Shown here: positions 12,038 to 24,540 of the stretch, piece after piece | Position numbering within the stretch: position 1 is the first letter of the stretch | Layout of the letters: each line of letters begins with the position of its first letter | Assembly: GCA_031310005.1 (NCBI GenBank) | Contig: CM062380.1 | Span: forward strand, 2,666,001-2,730,000 | Source: Dactylellina haptotyla | Lineage: Eukaryota; Ascomycota; Orbiliomycetes; Orbiliales; Orbiliaceae | Direction: 5' to 3' | Length of the DNA: 64,000 nt | Position numbers and translations under genes: made by a program | The notes under the pieces: model-generated | What the model saw: only the letters and a program-made list of their open reading frames with translations | Told to the model about the DNA's origin: nothing | The model's database searches: none

Positions 12038-13026
12038 TGAATAATATATGCATACGCGCAAATCATCGAATCAGTGGGAAGTGAAATTTTTGAGGATAAT
12101 ATTGGAATGTTGAAATTTTGAACAATGGATAAGAGGTGGTTGTGTGACAAAAACAAACTCGCCTCGCAGGTTTCCTTTTTATGACGAACCGGGATTGTTG
12201 GATTCACGTCCCTCACTCCCTGATGTATTGATGTATTATGGGATACCTCTGCTTTTATTTTATATTTTTTGTTTCTCTGTGCGTTTTCGCTTGGTAGTTT
12301 TTGCCGCTTTCGCTCTTCCTGCTTTTTATTCCCTTCGAACATTCATGTAGTATAGCCTTTTCTCCCTACACTTCCATCTTGGCTACTTCTTTTTCCCTCT
12401 CATGTCCTTTTCGGGTGGTTTGGGTTTTCTCTTTATATTTTGGTTCTTTTCCTGGTAGTAATTATTTCGGTTCCTTTGAGTTCAATACTCGTCAGGGACA
12501 TACTTTGTGCTTTTGTTCGATTCTCTCCGGCGTTCGAATTGGGATTATATTGATAAAAGGGTAGCCGCTTCTTTTTTGCTTTTCTTTATTGTATTTGTCA
12601 AAGTCCTTTTGAATGAAATATTAGGAGGGGAAAACTTCCTGTCTACATTTCGCCATTTTTCAAATTAAGATTATGCCACATGATTTGTGCGGCATTGTAT
12701 GAACTAACTATTTTTTCCCAAGTAATCGATCGATCAAAGACATCACCAACAGACAAAGGAGAAAAACGCCAGCCCAATACCACACACCGTCTCCCAAGAG
12801 CAAAACGCGCAACAAACGCCTTCTTTTTCAATAACAAGATTATGCTTTCTCACAGACATGGTCATATAAAGTAAAAAGAGCAGATATAGTATCCAGAATA
12901 AGAGGCAGGAGCGGAAATTGCTATTCCGTCTACAGGCCGTTGAAAACACACAAATTGAACGGCGCCCTTCTATTTGAAGACCCGACTCTGGTTCTGGAAA
13001 TAATGGCTAAAGCGAGCGGGGACAAC
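12038..13026. other. Convergent intergenic region
   Basis: About 1 kb of T-rich then mixed sequence between two genes that converge. It holds their 3' untranslated regions; no coding or RNA gene was seen. Confidence 0.5.
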
Positions 13027-14244
13027 CTATTTCTCAGCTCTCTGCGCCGCTGTCTCCTTTGGTTCCTCGTCGAATTCTTCAGGCTCCTCATCCTTTAGCT
13101 TATCGAGACTGCCAGTTTCCTTGGCAGATGGGAAGTAGGCTCTGCAATTTATCAACCAAGTCAATCTTTCTCTCTCTTTCTTTGGCAGAATACTGTGGAG
13201 TAGGAGTGACTTACGGCATGACGTTATCATAGGCGGCGACGTCCTTATCCATGAATAAGCAAAATATAACCTTCTCAATCTTATTCAAGAACGGCTTCTC
13301 TTCCTCGGGCTTGTTTTCTGCTTCCTCTCCTCCTTTCTCCATCCCCTCTTCTTTATCTTCGCCAACTGGTTCTGCATTTTCATCAGGACCAGTGACCTCG
13401 AGTTCCTTTCCTGCGACAACAGGCTCAGTCGGCTTCTCCTCACCGTTTTCAACTCCAATCTTACTCTCCTTCTCCCCCTCTTCAGCGGGTGCGCTCTCCG
13501 TTTGCTCAACGAGCTCCTTAGGTTCATCGCCAAACAGCTCCTTCGCCTTGGCATCATCTGCCTCTTCCTCCTGGCGCTCGAGATACTCCCTGACAGTTTT
13601 ACAAGCGACCTCTGCTGCCGCACGATTAGGATACCCATAGATCCCCGTGCTGATGCATGGGAACGCGACGGTCTTGCATCCGTTCCTTCTGGCTAAGTCC
13701 AAACTGTTCACGTAGCACGCCTTGAGGAAGACCGATGGATCCTCGCCTTTATCCTTGTAATCCCAGTGGACGGGGCCGACGGTGTGGATTACGTGTTTGG
13801 CGGGGAGCCGGTAGCCCTTTGTGATCTTTGCTTGGCCGGTTTCGCAGCCGCGAAGTTCGAGACATTCGTCGTACAGACCCGGGCCTGCAGCACGGTGTAT
13901 GGCGCCGTCGATGCCGCCTCCGCCGAGGAGAGACTTATTCGCTGCGTTTACTATAGCGTCACATTCCTATAATTCATTCGATTGCGTTGGTTATTTTTAT
14001 CGAATAATAAATATACATATATATATATATGTATATATATTGTAGTAAAAGCAAAAGGGGGGCGCACGAGTTTAGTCATATCCGCTTGGATGACGATAAT
14101 CATGTCATTGATTTTCAGGTTCGGGGTCAGAGTAGACGGCCTTGCTATAGATGCGTCCATGCGGCCCGAGGCATAGCGGGATTCGAGGGTTGGCATTTCC
14201 TCGATAGGGATTGGCTTGCGGATATAAGAAAGTCCGGAGGCCAT
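13027..14244 (-). CDS. Macro-domain ADP-ribose-binding protein with acidic insertion
   Basis: Macro domains bind ADP-ribose and many hydrolyse mono-ADP-ribose or O-acetyl-ADP-ribose. Exons run 14068-14244, 13215-13966 and 13027-13141 (transcribed downwards) and give 347 residues. The core shows ADMTKL, then [20 protein letters not shown] with the substrate-binding NAAN and Gly-rich loop, [14 protein letters not shown], and [10 protein letters not shown] for the second phosphate loop, so this is the MacroD/LRP16 subgroup. Between the helix after that loop and the last strand ([20 protein letters not shown]) lies about 95 residues of Glu/Lys/Pro/Gly-rich sequence, which is unusual. A second acidic tail follows. 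The ATG at 14244 has a strong GCCACCATGG context. Active-site motifs are intact, so it is probably an enzyme. Confidence 0.93.
13993..14039. repeat. TA-rich microsatellite in macro-gene intron 1
   Basis: An alternating TA/CATA run inside the first intron of the macro-domain gene; it is nearly self-complementary. No function is implied. Confidence 0.8.
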
Positions 14245-15100
14245 GGTGGCGGCGAAGTTCTGTGCGCGCCGTAGGACGAGAGAGGCGGATCTGGAGAGGA
14301 CGGTTTTCGATATTACGAATGACCGACTGGAAGCTGGGTTGAGGGTGTTGGATTTTGACGAAAGCGGAAGTGGGTGTTGGGCGAGACCGCTCGGAGGGGC
14401 ACGCGGGGTTGGTTATAGTCGGAAATCGAACTGAGAAGGGAATTTGTTCGATTGGGATTGGAGATATAGAAGATGCCTCCTGTTCGATGGCAAGAAGGGC
14501 AGACGGTACGAATGGTGAAGAGGAGAAGGAGAAGAGAGGAAGGGGAAAAGCGGCAGACGAGGCTTAAATGATTCGGTTTCTTTATTCTCGCGATCGAATG
14601 CGTCGAACGGCAGCGGATTGGTGGGGCGGCCAACAAAGCGGGCGGCCACAGCTGATCCTTCCAGCCAGGCAACAGGCAACAGGCCCACCCGCTCGTGCCC
14701 TCCGCCTGGTTTCCGTAGCCGCGATCCCGCGAGATCGGAGCCCTTTTGTCAGTTATAACAAGGAATAAGACCAGAGACCCGGGCAATCACAGGTGCAGGA
14801 AATAGTGCCATCGTGGATGGCAGGTATGTTTGTTTATTTACACGGCCGGTGGGAATATATGTACAAAATGCAGTGCCGATGATGGGATGGGATGTCTCTG
14901 TCCAAGTCTATCTATATAATATATCTCTGTCTCTGCCGCTCGAGATGAGTGGCAGATAAAAAACAAAACAAAATTCCAAGCATCGATGCTGTGGGGGGGA
15001 GTGACTCCGGACTCCTGGTTATCTCGTCGCTTTCGTCTATCCTACAATGCAAAGCCCTCCTCGCCTGGGTATCCGCCACAGAATCGAAATTGCGATTCTC
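14245..15100. other. Macro-gene promoter and carrier-gene 3' flank
   Basis: Both neighbouring genes are on the minus strand, so this stretch is the upstream region of the macro-domain gene and the 3' flank of the carrier. Short open frames here show no domain and I do not call them. Confidence 0.5.
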
Positions 15101-16597
15101 TCAATCATCAAACTGGACATTCATGCCCGGGTTGAACGTCTTCAGTAGTGTCTGGTACATCACCAGCATGGTACCTGTCCGTAGAATTATTAGCAACATA
15201 AACAATCGCAAGCTGATGGCATTGTCACTACTCACCCGACTGGATGCTCGTCCAGACACCTCGCGGGAGCACTCCGCGGAACAAACCCACCACACCTTCG
15301 CTCTTAAATATCAGCTTCATGCCTGTCAATATGCTATCTGTCTCCAATATCATCGCCCCATTCTTGATTGGCGGCGTCGTGGATGGTGAACCAGTGGATA
15401 TGTTCCTCAAATGCTCCCGCATCGTAGCCGCCGTCGATAACGCGGACGGTTGCGCTTGCGGTAAAGCTGACGAGTACGTATGTAGATGTTTGATCGGTTG
15501 CACGCAACGAGGCACATTGATCGTGTGCGTCTGCACTCTAGGCTTCGTGTCGGCGGAGGGAATGGGCTCGGAAGGCGCATCCGTCCGCACTTGTGTTTGG
15601 ATTCGGGTCTTGACGACATCTAGCGGAGTCGTGATGGTGCCCGCGAGACCACCTGCTGCACCACCAGTGAGGATTTCAAGACCTATCCCGATATCGCCCC
15701 CTCCGCACGAGGCTTTGGCCCATTTTTGGAATTGCTCTATCAGTATGTTAGATTGATATCTCTCCCGTTGCGATCATATAGGTGACACCGTACCCCAAAA
15801 AGCGAACTGAAGGGCGGAAAATGGCAGATCCCGCATCAACGTAGCCTTGTAGCCGTAGAACATGGCGTTCCAGCCTTCCGTTCTCACTATCGTCCTCGCG
15901 GCATCATATGTATTGCGGTAGTTGTAACCGCTCTGAAAGAATGGATTGTTGTACCGTCCTTGGAGCTGCAGCCGAGTTTTGAGGACCTTAAAAAAACGAT
16001 ACAGTCAGCCCTCTGGATTCAGAAAATACCATTATCGACCCCAACATACCTCCGACGGCACGTATACCACAGATGCGAATAAATCTCCCAAAAATCCTAT
16101 TCCACCACCGTCAGCACCGAGTCTCTGTTTCCGTCTCGTCTCATCACTGTAATATTGCGATCTTTCACATACCGGCCGACAGATAGACGACGCTCTCCGG
16201 ACACCAGCTCCACTGCAACATAGTCCGCTTGCTCCATTCGTACGTCGAAAAGAAAATCATCGTCCCCGGCAAGCTTCCCAGAAACGCCGGGGTTACACCG
16301 CCGTACAACCCTCGCCGGAACCCTTCTTCGCGGAATATGGTCGTGTACGCACGTGCGAGGGTTTCGTATTTGATGGCATTCGGTGCACCCTGCTGTCGGG
16401 TTTTTACGGTGTCAAGCGAGTGCATCAGCATGTCGCCCGTGCTGCCCCCGATGCCGCCTGCGAGCATGCACTTAAATCAATCGATAGCCATCAGCATCCT
16501 CTGTTTTTGCAGTCTAATTGGGAGCATTATGATGAAAACGAACCTGGTAGATTGGCGGCCGGAAGGGTTCATTTTGACCACCCTCGGAACCCCCCAT
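15101..16597 (-). CDS. MME1: Mitochondrial carrier, MME1/YMR166C type
   Basis: Six-exon inner-membrane carrier of 388 residues: 16544-16597, 16173-16470, 16050-16096, 15794-15986, 15236-15736 and 15101-15174, all in phase. The three carrier repeats are visible through their signatures: [11 protein letters not shown] (Pro replaced by Ser, as in yeast MME1), [13 protein letters not shown] and [13 protein letters not shown]. The stretches [14 protein letters not shown] and [18 protein letters not shown] closely follow the yeast YMR166C/MME1 family, reported to export magnesium from mitochondria. An insertion of about 70 Ser/Pro/Thr-rich residues follows the third signature. The first exon was chosen from an upstream ATG (16597) because only that frame joins exon 2 in phase. 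Family is secure; transported ion is inferred from the yeast relative. Confidence 0.92.
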
Positions 16598-17363
16598 GGG
16601 CGACTACAGGAATATTGAAAAGATGGGACGTAGGAAAGAAAAGAGAGAAGGGCTGTTACAATGCGTGCGGGTGCTTCATGCTGGGGTGCTGAAATTCTGC
16701 TTTTATATCGAAATTTTTGACTGGGGTGCTGTGGCTAGCTCTCAAGGTCCGATGTGTGTGCCCCGCCAAGATCCGCCTTGTTCTTGGTTGGGACGAGTGG
16801 TTGCAAAATGAGTGACGCAGACGAGGCGCAGTACGAGCTGGCTCGCACCTTTGTCCGGGTGGCGAAGGGAGGGTTTCGTGAGGTTCTTCGAGATCCAATG
16901 GCCGTTGAAGGAGGGAGGGAGGGATGGTATCGAGACTGGGAGTGGGAGTGGGAGAAGGGAAGAGAAATTTGTTTGGGACGTCGCCAAAGTCGGCTCGCTT
17001 CCCTTTGCGGCGTAGGCTCGTCCGACACCCGTTTTGGGTAAGTCCGAGTCGGACTTAGCGGACCGCTCTGCAACATCTACAACGCATTCTCTCTTTTTAT
17101 AATTTATATCTACACATAGGTATTTTATAAGTTCAAAATAAATGAAAGGAAAGGAAAAATAAAGATAATAAACGCTGCACAAAGATGCTATAGAGGGAGT
17201 AGACGCTAAAATAACCAAAAAGATGCTAAAATATATATACTTGGACATGATATAATGCTTAAATAGATACTAAAATGTCACCGGGTATACGCCAACAAAA
17301 GAAACCCCCCGCAAAGACTGACCGCTGCCGCCAAAAGAGAGAACGATAACAAAATTATAGATC
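16598..17363. other. Intergenic region upstream of carrier gene
   Basis: Promoter of the carrier gene plus the 3' flank of the DUF7587 gene. A plus-strand open frame at 16754-17041 is compositionally simple (Trp/Glu/Arg-rich) and is not supported as a gene. Confidence 0.5.
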
Positions 17364-19030
17364 CTAACACACGACGGTCTCCAGGACGGCGCTCTCCATC
17401 ACGACGTCTTTCACGCCGAATGCGAAGCGTGTGCTCACCCCGCCGTCCATCGAGGCTTTTTTTTCAGGCAGCCCGAGAGCCCCCAAATCAGAGGTCAGCG
17501 ACAGGTCCTCCACCTGTATCCTCCTCCGTAACCTCACCCCCCTGCCGTAATTGTACTCCACAAGCGCCTTGAACAACTCAGCCAACTGGCTCACCATCGG
17601 GTAACCGGTAATATATATTCCATCCGGCTGGATGATCGAGTTCTCGCCGCCGTACTCCTCGGGGACGTAAAGATCATCCACCGCGTCGGCAAAGATCTTG
17701 ACCTCCTTCTGACTAAATTTTCCATCCTTGCCCAGTTTCCTCCGATCAAGAGTCAAAAACGCGGCCAATACCGGCAACGTGAACTCGTCGCCAAACTCCC
17801 CCGCAATCTTCTTCAACTTCTTAACCTGCTTCTCCGTGATATCCTTCGTTGGGAACAGCGACTCCCATTCCCTCGGCTGGATCGGCCCCCACCAGTACCG
17901 CGCCGACTGCGGTAGCACACACGGTATCTCGGTGTACAATCCTAGATCGAGTAGCTTCTGTACGGTGACTGCCTTAAAGCCCGGCCCCTCGACGGGTCCG
18001 TGAACAAGGTACTCGTGATCATATGGACTATCGCACAACCCGGCCTTCATCATCGACGGGCAATGGTACACCTTTGTGTTCTTCGGTAGGTTAAACCGGT
18101 CCAGCACACAGATGAGTCCACCAGAGGTGGCCCTGCTATGTCCGTACTGCAATACCAGCGCGAAAGTTGCGGCCCAGGATGAGAATTGCGAGAATGTAGG
18201 GTCTGTCCGTGCGGGGCGCTGACCTGATAGGTGGCCAATTGCCATTCGACGGGTGACCTGATACGGTATGTCGTGAATTGATTTCGCCCCGCCCTCGCCC
18301 TCTGGTAGCTTGTTGCCGTCGGCGTCGACGTAGGCGTGCGGATATATACCGTCTATTGTGTTAAGGCCTTTGAACCCGCCACCGGACATTGGCGAGCAAG
18401 CTCGAAATAAGTATCTAGGCATATTCTTTGTGCTTTCTATATTGCCACAATGACAATTGATTAGTACTAGCTCGGCATGCGTAAACGTTTGGGAAGGGAG
18501 GGTGGATATGCGTACCTTCTAGAACTTTAAGCTTCTCCAACTCCGATGCATTTGATTTATTCGTAGCCCAACTATTGGCGCTAGTCGTAGCCTTTGGTGC
18601 CGGTGTAGGTTTCACGGGCGTGACGACGACCTTTGGTCCAGAGATGACGGCCGTCGTTCCAGGCGAGCTACCATACGGCCGACTGCGTAAGACCCTAAAA
18701 GATGGTGTTATAGGTTCGGCTGCTGCACGTTTCTTGCGAGGTAGTACCTACAGACAACCGCAGAGACATTTGCATAAGTATTTGTTTAGAGTAGATATGA
18801 AAGTCTGCAAGAGAGAGAAAAGGGAACCAAGAACAGAGGAGCATGTTGGATCCTTCCTTAGATTTTTGTTTTCTTCGACCGAAAAATTTATATAGGCATA
18901 TAGAGATGTGAACAGACGGGGAGTATTGACTTACCATATTGAAGGCAGACTTTATCTTATTTCCTAATGTCTTTGGTGCTGCCCGTCGAGTGTCGAGTAC
19001 GACGGGTCTTTTCTTGCCGAAGAGCACCAT
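17364..19030 (-). CDS. DUF7587 domain protein, function unknown
   Basis: Exons 18935-19030, 18516-18747 and 17364-18436 join in phase to 466 residues. The N-terminal ~110 residues are basic and Ser/Thr/Pro-rich, probably disordered. From about residue 113 the sequence matches the fungal DUF7587 type: it begins PRYLFRACSPMSGGG, continues with GLNTIDGIYPHAY, and has SSWAATFALVLQYG and a VYHCPSM segment. This fold has been compared with the ADP-ribosyltransferase-like group in some annotations, but I see no firm catalytic triad and make no activity claim. A later part (KLKKIAGEFGDEFTLPVLAAF) may be a helical extension. Its neighbour in this window, the macro-domain protein, handles ADP-ribose; the adjacency may be chance. 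Confidence 0.8.
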
Positions 19031-21106
19031 GATGAATATTTATATACGTGTTTTCCAAGACGCGGGTGCTCGGATCAACGTGGGTCTGCTCCTCGACACG
19101 AGAAAGCAGTCGACAGTAGATCTAAATTGTGTGGGCATGCACGCTTTGGGGTCGTACAAAGCCGAAATGAGTTGAATCCTGCTACTAGTAATGGTATTAC
19201 TCCCCCCCCTCTGCGAGGGTGGAACCGTTCTTGTGGGAAAGCAAGAGAAATAAAGCAGATACTATGACTGTATGCTGATAACGTGACTTGGCTTTGATTC
19301 AAACGCAAGGACCAAAGAGTCGAATAGATAAGAGGGCCTAGAGCAAAATAACCAAGTAATACGGAATATACTGGATATATGTAGTCGTTCTATTTGTTAA
19401 TGTTATCGATATAAACCAAAAACGAATGATAATTATAATGAGTGAGAGAAAATGCAAAACCAGAAAAAAACATGGACACGACGATAGCGGACACGATTAC
19501 TCTATTATATCAACAAGGAGACCAATGCTTCAAAATTTCCATTTAGGAGCCTATTGTTTTTTGTAATTCCTCTGGTGTTCACTTTGTTCGAGTGTGGCGT
19601 GGCTTTGAACTTTTGGTCAACAAGTACATTCTTTATGCCCAGGGGAGAGCCGTGCAGGATCCATGTCTGTCTCTGGACATCTGGGTTACCTAACCACACA
19701 CCGCACATCAAAATAGATAGCAAGCGGGCTATCAAGAAAGTTCACATTTCTTGAGCATAGCCTACATGGAGACGGACCCAGTCATAATAGAAATGAACAA
19801 CTAAGCACCACTTTTCCCGCACAATAAACACTTTCCCGTACCTCTCCCCACCTCAGGACCAGGTTTCGGGATCGAAGAGGGGTTGTGCCGCGTATCCTTT
19901 AGGATCCAATATAGAAAATATAAACCCAAACTTATATTCCCCGTGAAAGGCTATTCGCTAATTCCCCTTATACAAGCACCCCGACTGGTTGTGCTGGTTG
20001 GTTCCATTGACTCCAAATCCTTACCCCATTCCGTCTGTGTGTGACGCTTAGCTTGATTTGATTTCTCCGATCTATGTTAGTCTTTCCAACAGGCTCTTGC
20101 ACAAGCCAGTTTTGGTTGTGTTAAATAAGGCTCACACAAATGGAGTCACTGGCCAGAAGCGCAAGTGGATAACGTTGGCGTCTTTATTAGCACACCTGCT
20201 GTCGCGAGTGCTAGCAAACAGTGACAAGGCGTCCAGACTCACAAACATCACAAACAACACAGGGGAAAAGAGTTCGCGAAGAAAGGGCCTAGTTTACTTT
20301 TGGAAATGGTGGCTTCAAGTGTCTGACTAGAAGCCTACAGGGAAATATTCAAGGTGAAGTGGTTGATCGATACGAAGCGGCCTGGCGATAGGCTTTACAG
20401 TGCGTTCGTTGCTGCCTTCGCTTCGCTGTGTGGAGGCTGAGATCGAAGGGAGCGCGCGAAGCGGGTTATCATTCTTGTGTTGAAACGTCGTCAGCGGATT
20501 TGTCAGGCTGGGCGCATCTTGAGCCTCGCAATTCTTAGTGTGAATGCACTAGCTTATTTGTTTTATAAAGAGGAACTTTAAAATTACGGAATAGTTACTC
20601 GATCGAATTCAAAGATCGAAAAGGGTATGATAATGTACATTTTTTAAGGTTAAATAAAACATTCAAGTCATTCTATGCTCGAAGCTGGCTGAATAATCTG
20701 CGGGCATTCAAATAGATAGATTATATAGCCCCCACCCTCAATCCATATAACGGAGGGATTTCGAAGGAGATAAGAAAAAAAAGGTATGGGAAATACATTA
20801 CAAGAGAAGGAAAAGGCCATTCATGTTCCAAACGAAAACTCCGACAAGAAAACAAGATATATAAAAAGAAAAATGGTATCGATCCTTTTGGGTTTACAGA
20901 AAAATCAAGATAGCCTCATTCAATCGAAAAGAAAATATGAAGAAAATACCAAAAACACATATGAAAAAAGTACCTGATCCGTGCTTAGACACCAAAATAT
21001 TGATTAGGCGAATAGAAACCGAAGGAAAAAGCAGGGGCCAAAAGGACGCCGTCTGCAATCAAGCGATAGCAGATGCCTGTATCTTTGGCTGCAGAAATCC
21101 AGCCAA
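19031..21106. other. Gene-free stretch between DUF7587 and MBP1 genes
   Basis: About 2 kb with the upstream region of the DUF7587 gene and the 3' flank of the MBP1-type gene. Open frames are short and unrelated to known families; a frame at 20058-20330 has no supporting features. The part after 20,580 is AT-rich. Confidence 0.5.
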
Positions 21107-23763
21107 CTAGACGGAGGTCTGAGTTTCCTGCACTTTCCTCAAAAAAGATGTGAGTCGTGCGGTATCAACATCAACCGGGTCGCTTTCGACGGATTGTAAC
21201 AGCCCTTCTAGCACGTCGTTGATCATATGCTCCTCCACGCCAGCACACATTGCCACAACCCTTTTAATGTTAGCCTCGAGTTCCAACGAACGCCCCCTTA
21301 GCGTCTGCGCGAGCTCGTCCAGCATTTTTTCGTTGCGTTCATAGCCGTTCATTCGAGATTTCAGTATCGAAGATGCCTGTAGCGTTTTCAAGTACTGCGA
21401 TTGTGTAGCTGTGAGGTTCTTGAAATCTCCGTTCACCATCTCCGGGTTAACTTTGAACGGTTCGTTAGGATCGAGCGCCGGCAGCTCATCATCGTTCGTC
21501 TGTCCGTTGGACATCTTATTAACAGACTCCAAGTATTTTCTCTTTTCTTCCTGCGCCGCCCGGTTGAGGTTTAGGCTTTTCTGGCCTAACTCTCCCTTCT
21601 CGTTGATTCGCTGCCGGAGCGACTCTAACTTTCGTCGGTCCTCACTAAGTCGTAGGGTAACTTCGCGGAGTTGCGTGTGGGTTGCGTCGATTTCAGTTTG
21701 CTTCTCCTTGATTTCCGATTGAAAGTCGCCATCAAGTCCGCTTATCATCTTAGTCATGGCTACATATATGGGGTCATTAGTCATCGATAATTCGCGAATC
21801 TGTCTGAAGGATCTTGACTTACAACTGATAATGTCCTCGCTCTTCTGTAAAACATTTTGTGGAACCACCCAAGGTTGGTCCCTCGGACGCGCGACTTGCA
21901 CCGGATCACCCCCGACACCAAAATCGAGAGGGCACAATCCCGCACGATTCGGTATTGCTGGATCAGCGCCAACTTCAAGTAGTTGAGACACTATGCTCTT
22001 GTTCCCTATCCTAGCAGCAATGTTCAACGCAGTATCGCCGCTTTTGTCCTGTGCATTCACAATCTCCGACATGAATCTTCCCAAATTGATGCCTTTGTTG
22101 TTGGGGTTGCTCGAATTGGCTGCGCCGTATTTGACAACGAACTCGAGAAGGCTTTCGAGGTAGTATCTACTAGCTTGACTACGCCCTTTGATTCCAGACA
22201 TGAGTGCGATGTGATGCAGAACGGTTCTGCCAGAGTCATCGACAACCGATATACCTGGATGTAACAGTTCGAGCAGAGCAGGGAATGTCGAATTTTCGAG
22301 ATTATTTGTCACGAGGCAGCCTCTTGTTAACGGCGTCTCTCCTGCAAAGTTGACTCTTAAGATTGATGCGCCCTTCGCTATGAGTGTTTTGATCAGTGGA
22401 ACATTCGCCAATGCAGCCGCCCAATGCATCGCTGTGTGACCCATCTTGTCTATAGGTAATTCTATTTCTTCTGTGGTAAGCTGCTGGAGGTCCGGATGGT
22501 CGTCGTAACTGGCGGGTCCCGCGGTAGGCGGTGAGATGAAAAGGCTTGTGAGAATCTCAGTAGCCTTCTCGGCGGACGGTGTAGCATCTCGTAGGACGGG
22601 GGGTAGCGCTCGCGGAGTCATGTCGGTATCGGCGAAAGTAGCGCCGAATTGATGATCCGGGTCTGGAGTCATGCGGAATCTCTTCCGGGGGGGTTCGCCG
22701 AGGTTTTCGGCGGAGGTGCCATAGTTGTTGCTTGGACCGAATGAGCCATAGGTGGACGTGTGATCCGGAATCGTTGGTGCGAAGCTGGCTTCCATTGGGT
22801 AGCTGTTGTTCTGCATTGATTCCTGAGATGCGGGGCCCATGTTGAAGGAGTTTGATGGCGTGAGTTTCGGAGTGGCTCGCGAGCCGGTGTCGTACTGAGC
22901 TGCTTTGCTGATCGCAGCGAGCGCGGTTGAGGCGGTTTCGGATATGTTGGAGAAATAATTGCCCTGGGAACTGTTTGCCGCCTGCGAACTCGAATTGTAC
23001 ATTCGTTTCCTTTTCGCCGCCATGGCTTGCTCTTTCGTGGGAGTCGCATCTACACCGTCTCGGTGGGGGTTGTAATCCAGTAGGGGCCGTAACGGTTCTT
23101 CAACGCCGTATTGTCTGCAAAATTCCCTGCCTCTATCAAAGTTGATCCTGTGGAGCGAACACCAAAAAAGTTAGCAGAATTCGATCATGAAAAACAGCAA
23201 TTGAGTGATATATACCAAGTCCCCTGGTACTTTCCGTAGCCACCCTGAACTTTCTCGTGTACTCCCGTCAATATCTCCTTCTCCAAGACCTTGGTTCTCT
23301 TTCCCTTCTCGACACCTGCAACTTTGAGAATTTGCGTGGCATTGAGCCAATCGTCATCCCGCCGCCGCATAACTGCTACGTTATTTACCGTCATCTCGTA
23401 GACTCCGACCCCCGAGTAAACAGCCTGTTTCGCAATATCGATGTCAGCCGTCTGGGCCAATGCACAAAAGTAGAGGGGGAAATTTGAAATGGGGATCGTA
23501 CCGAATATATCAGCGGACTCGGGGTTGGTGCCTCAGGGGCGAATCCTGTTGGCGGAGGGGTCTGTACACAACATTGAAATCAGTGATCTATCCTATCCTA
23601 TTCGTCTACCCATCTGCCTAAAAGATTGATCGCTTACACCAACGGGAGTCGAATTGACAGATGCGGAACTCATCCCCGCATTGAACGATCCTCCGGGACC
23701 AGCATGGCTGAGCGAAGATGCGCTTCGATGCAGCGACGCGGGAGGCCTGGCGGTGGTAGCCAT
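21107..23763 (-). CDS. MBP1: APSES/ankyrin cell-cycle transcription factor, MBP1/Res type
   Basis: DNA-binding subunit of an MBF-like G1/S transcription complex. Exons 23638-23763, 23502-23561, 23216-23451, 21823-23147 and 21107-21759 give 799 residues. The APSES (KilA-N-like) domain is at about 71-165: [57 protein letters not shown]. It is followed by a Ser/Asn-rich linker with a basic KRKR motif, ankyrin repeats (from about 370, [20 protein letters not shown]; and about 514, [20 protein letters not shown]), and a coiled coil (about 590-650) before the C-terminal partner-binding region. The last intron (63 bases, 21760-21822) has no in-frame stop. The ATG at 23763 opens the frame that joins all exons. 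Homologues pair with Swi6-like proteins. Confidence 0.95.
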
Positions 23764-24540
23764 CGAGAGAGAAAGAAGGCGACGGACAAATCAGAAGAAT
23801 CGGAAGGATAGGTCGAGTCGGAGAGGGCGGAGAGGGGGTAGAAGTGGTCCGGGGTCTTTCCAAGCCTCTCAATGCATCCAAAAATCACGGGACAGGCGGG
23901 CTAATGTTGGAGATATGAGGTACCAGCGAGCTTTCTCGAGTCTGAAAACAGTCCAGGAGGGCGGGAGAGAGGTTCGAGGTTTCGATATTGACTATCCCAA
24001 TATATATTTCATCAAATAGCATCCGCGGCCGGGCGAGGGGCGATCAAAGGAGAGACGAGGGCGGTGGGGTAAGAGAGGGAAGAAACCGACGGGGTGAAAG
24101 AGGGAGGGAGAGGGCAGGAGAGGAGAGGTCGAAGGTATCGAGGATGAAGGAGGATGAAAAAGACGCTCGCTCGCTCGCTCTTGTTTGCCAGGGTCACCAA
24201 CACCACAAAACGAACGAACCGGTCCGGGGAACGACGGGGGCCAACGTCCAGGAGACAGCGGTGATGATGTTGATGATGATGATGATGATGATATTGACTA
24301 CGGTGCACAGAGACTACGCTACGGATGGCTGTTATAAGGGAGAGGATGAGGAGGAGGATGCCATGGTGTTTGCAGATGAGCGAATGGACGGAGGAAGAAA
24401 ACGGGGGGGTTGTGAGACGGGCGCACTCGCTCTCGAAAACGGACGATGCCCAACGCGTGCACCCGCCAGCCTCTCGCCGCCCGCGCTGATTGGCCGGCCG
24501 CCCTTCCGACCCACTTGCCCGATCCACCAACTCACTTATT
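23764..24540. other. MBP1 promoter region with simple repeats
   Basis: Purine-rich, repeat-laden upstream region of the MBP1-type gene, with a CTCG tetranucleotide run (24165-24182) and a GAT/ATG triplet run (24258-24293). One ACGCGT hexamer, the MBF (MCB) core site, is at 24453-24458. The open frames on both strands here are low complexity and unsupported. Confidence 0.55.
24453..24458. promoter_or_regulatory. Candidate MCB box (ACGCGT) upstream of MBP1-type gene
   Basis: Exact match to the palindromic MBF core, about 690 bases before the MBP1 start codon. A single hexamer can occur by chance in GC-rich DNA, so autoregulation is only a hypothesis. Confidence 0.3.

Noticed and set aside
13251-13640. 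129-codon Ser/Phe-rich frame on the plus strand
   Set aside because: Antisense shadow of the acidic insertion in the macro-domain gene.
24012-24530. 172-codon His/Ser-rich minus-strand frame
   Set aside because: Built on the ATG/GAT and CTCG simple repeats in the MBP1 promoter; no domain.
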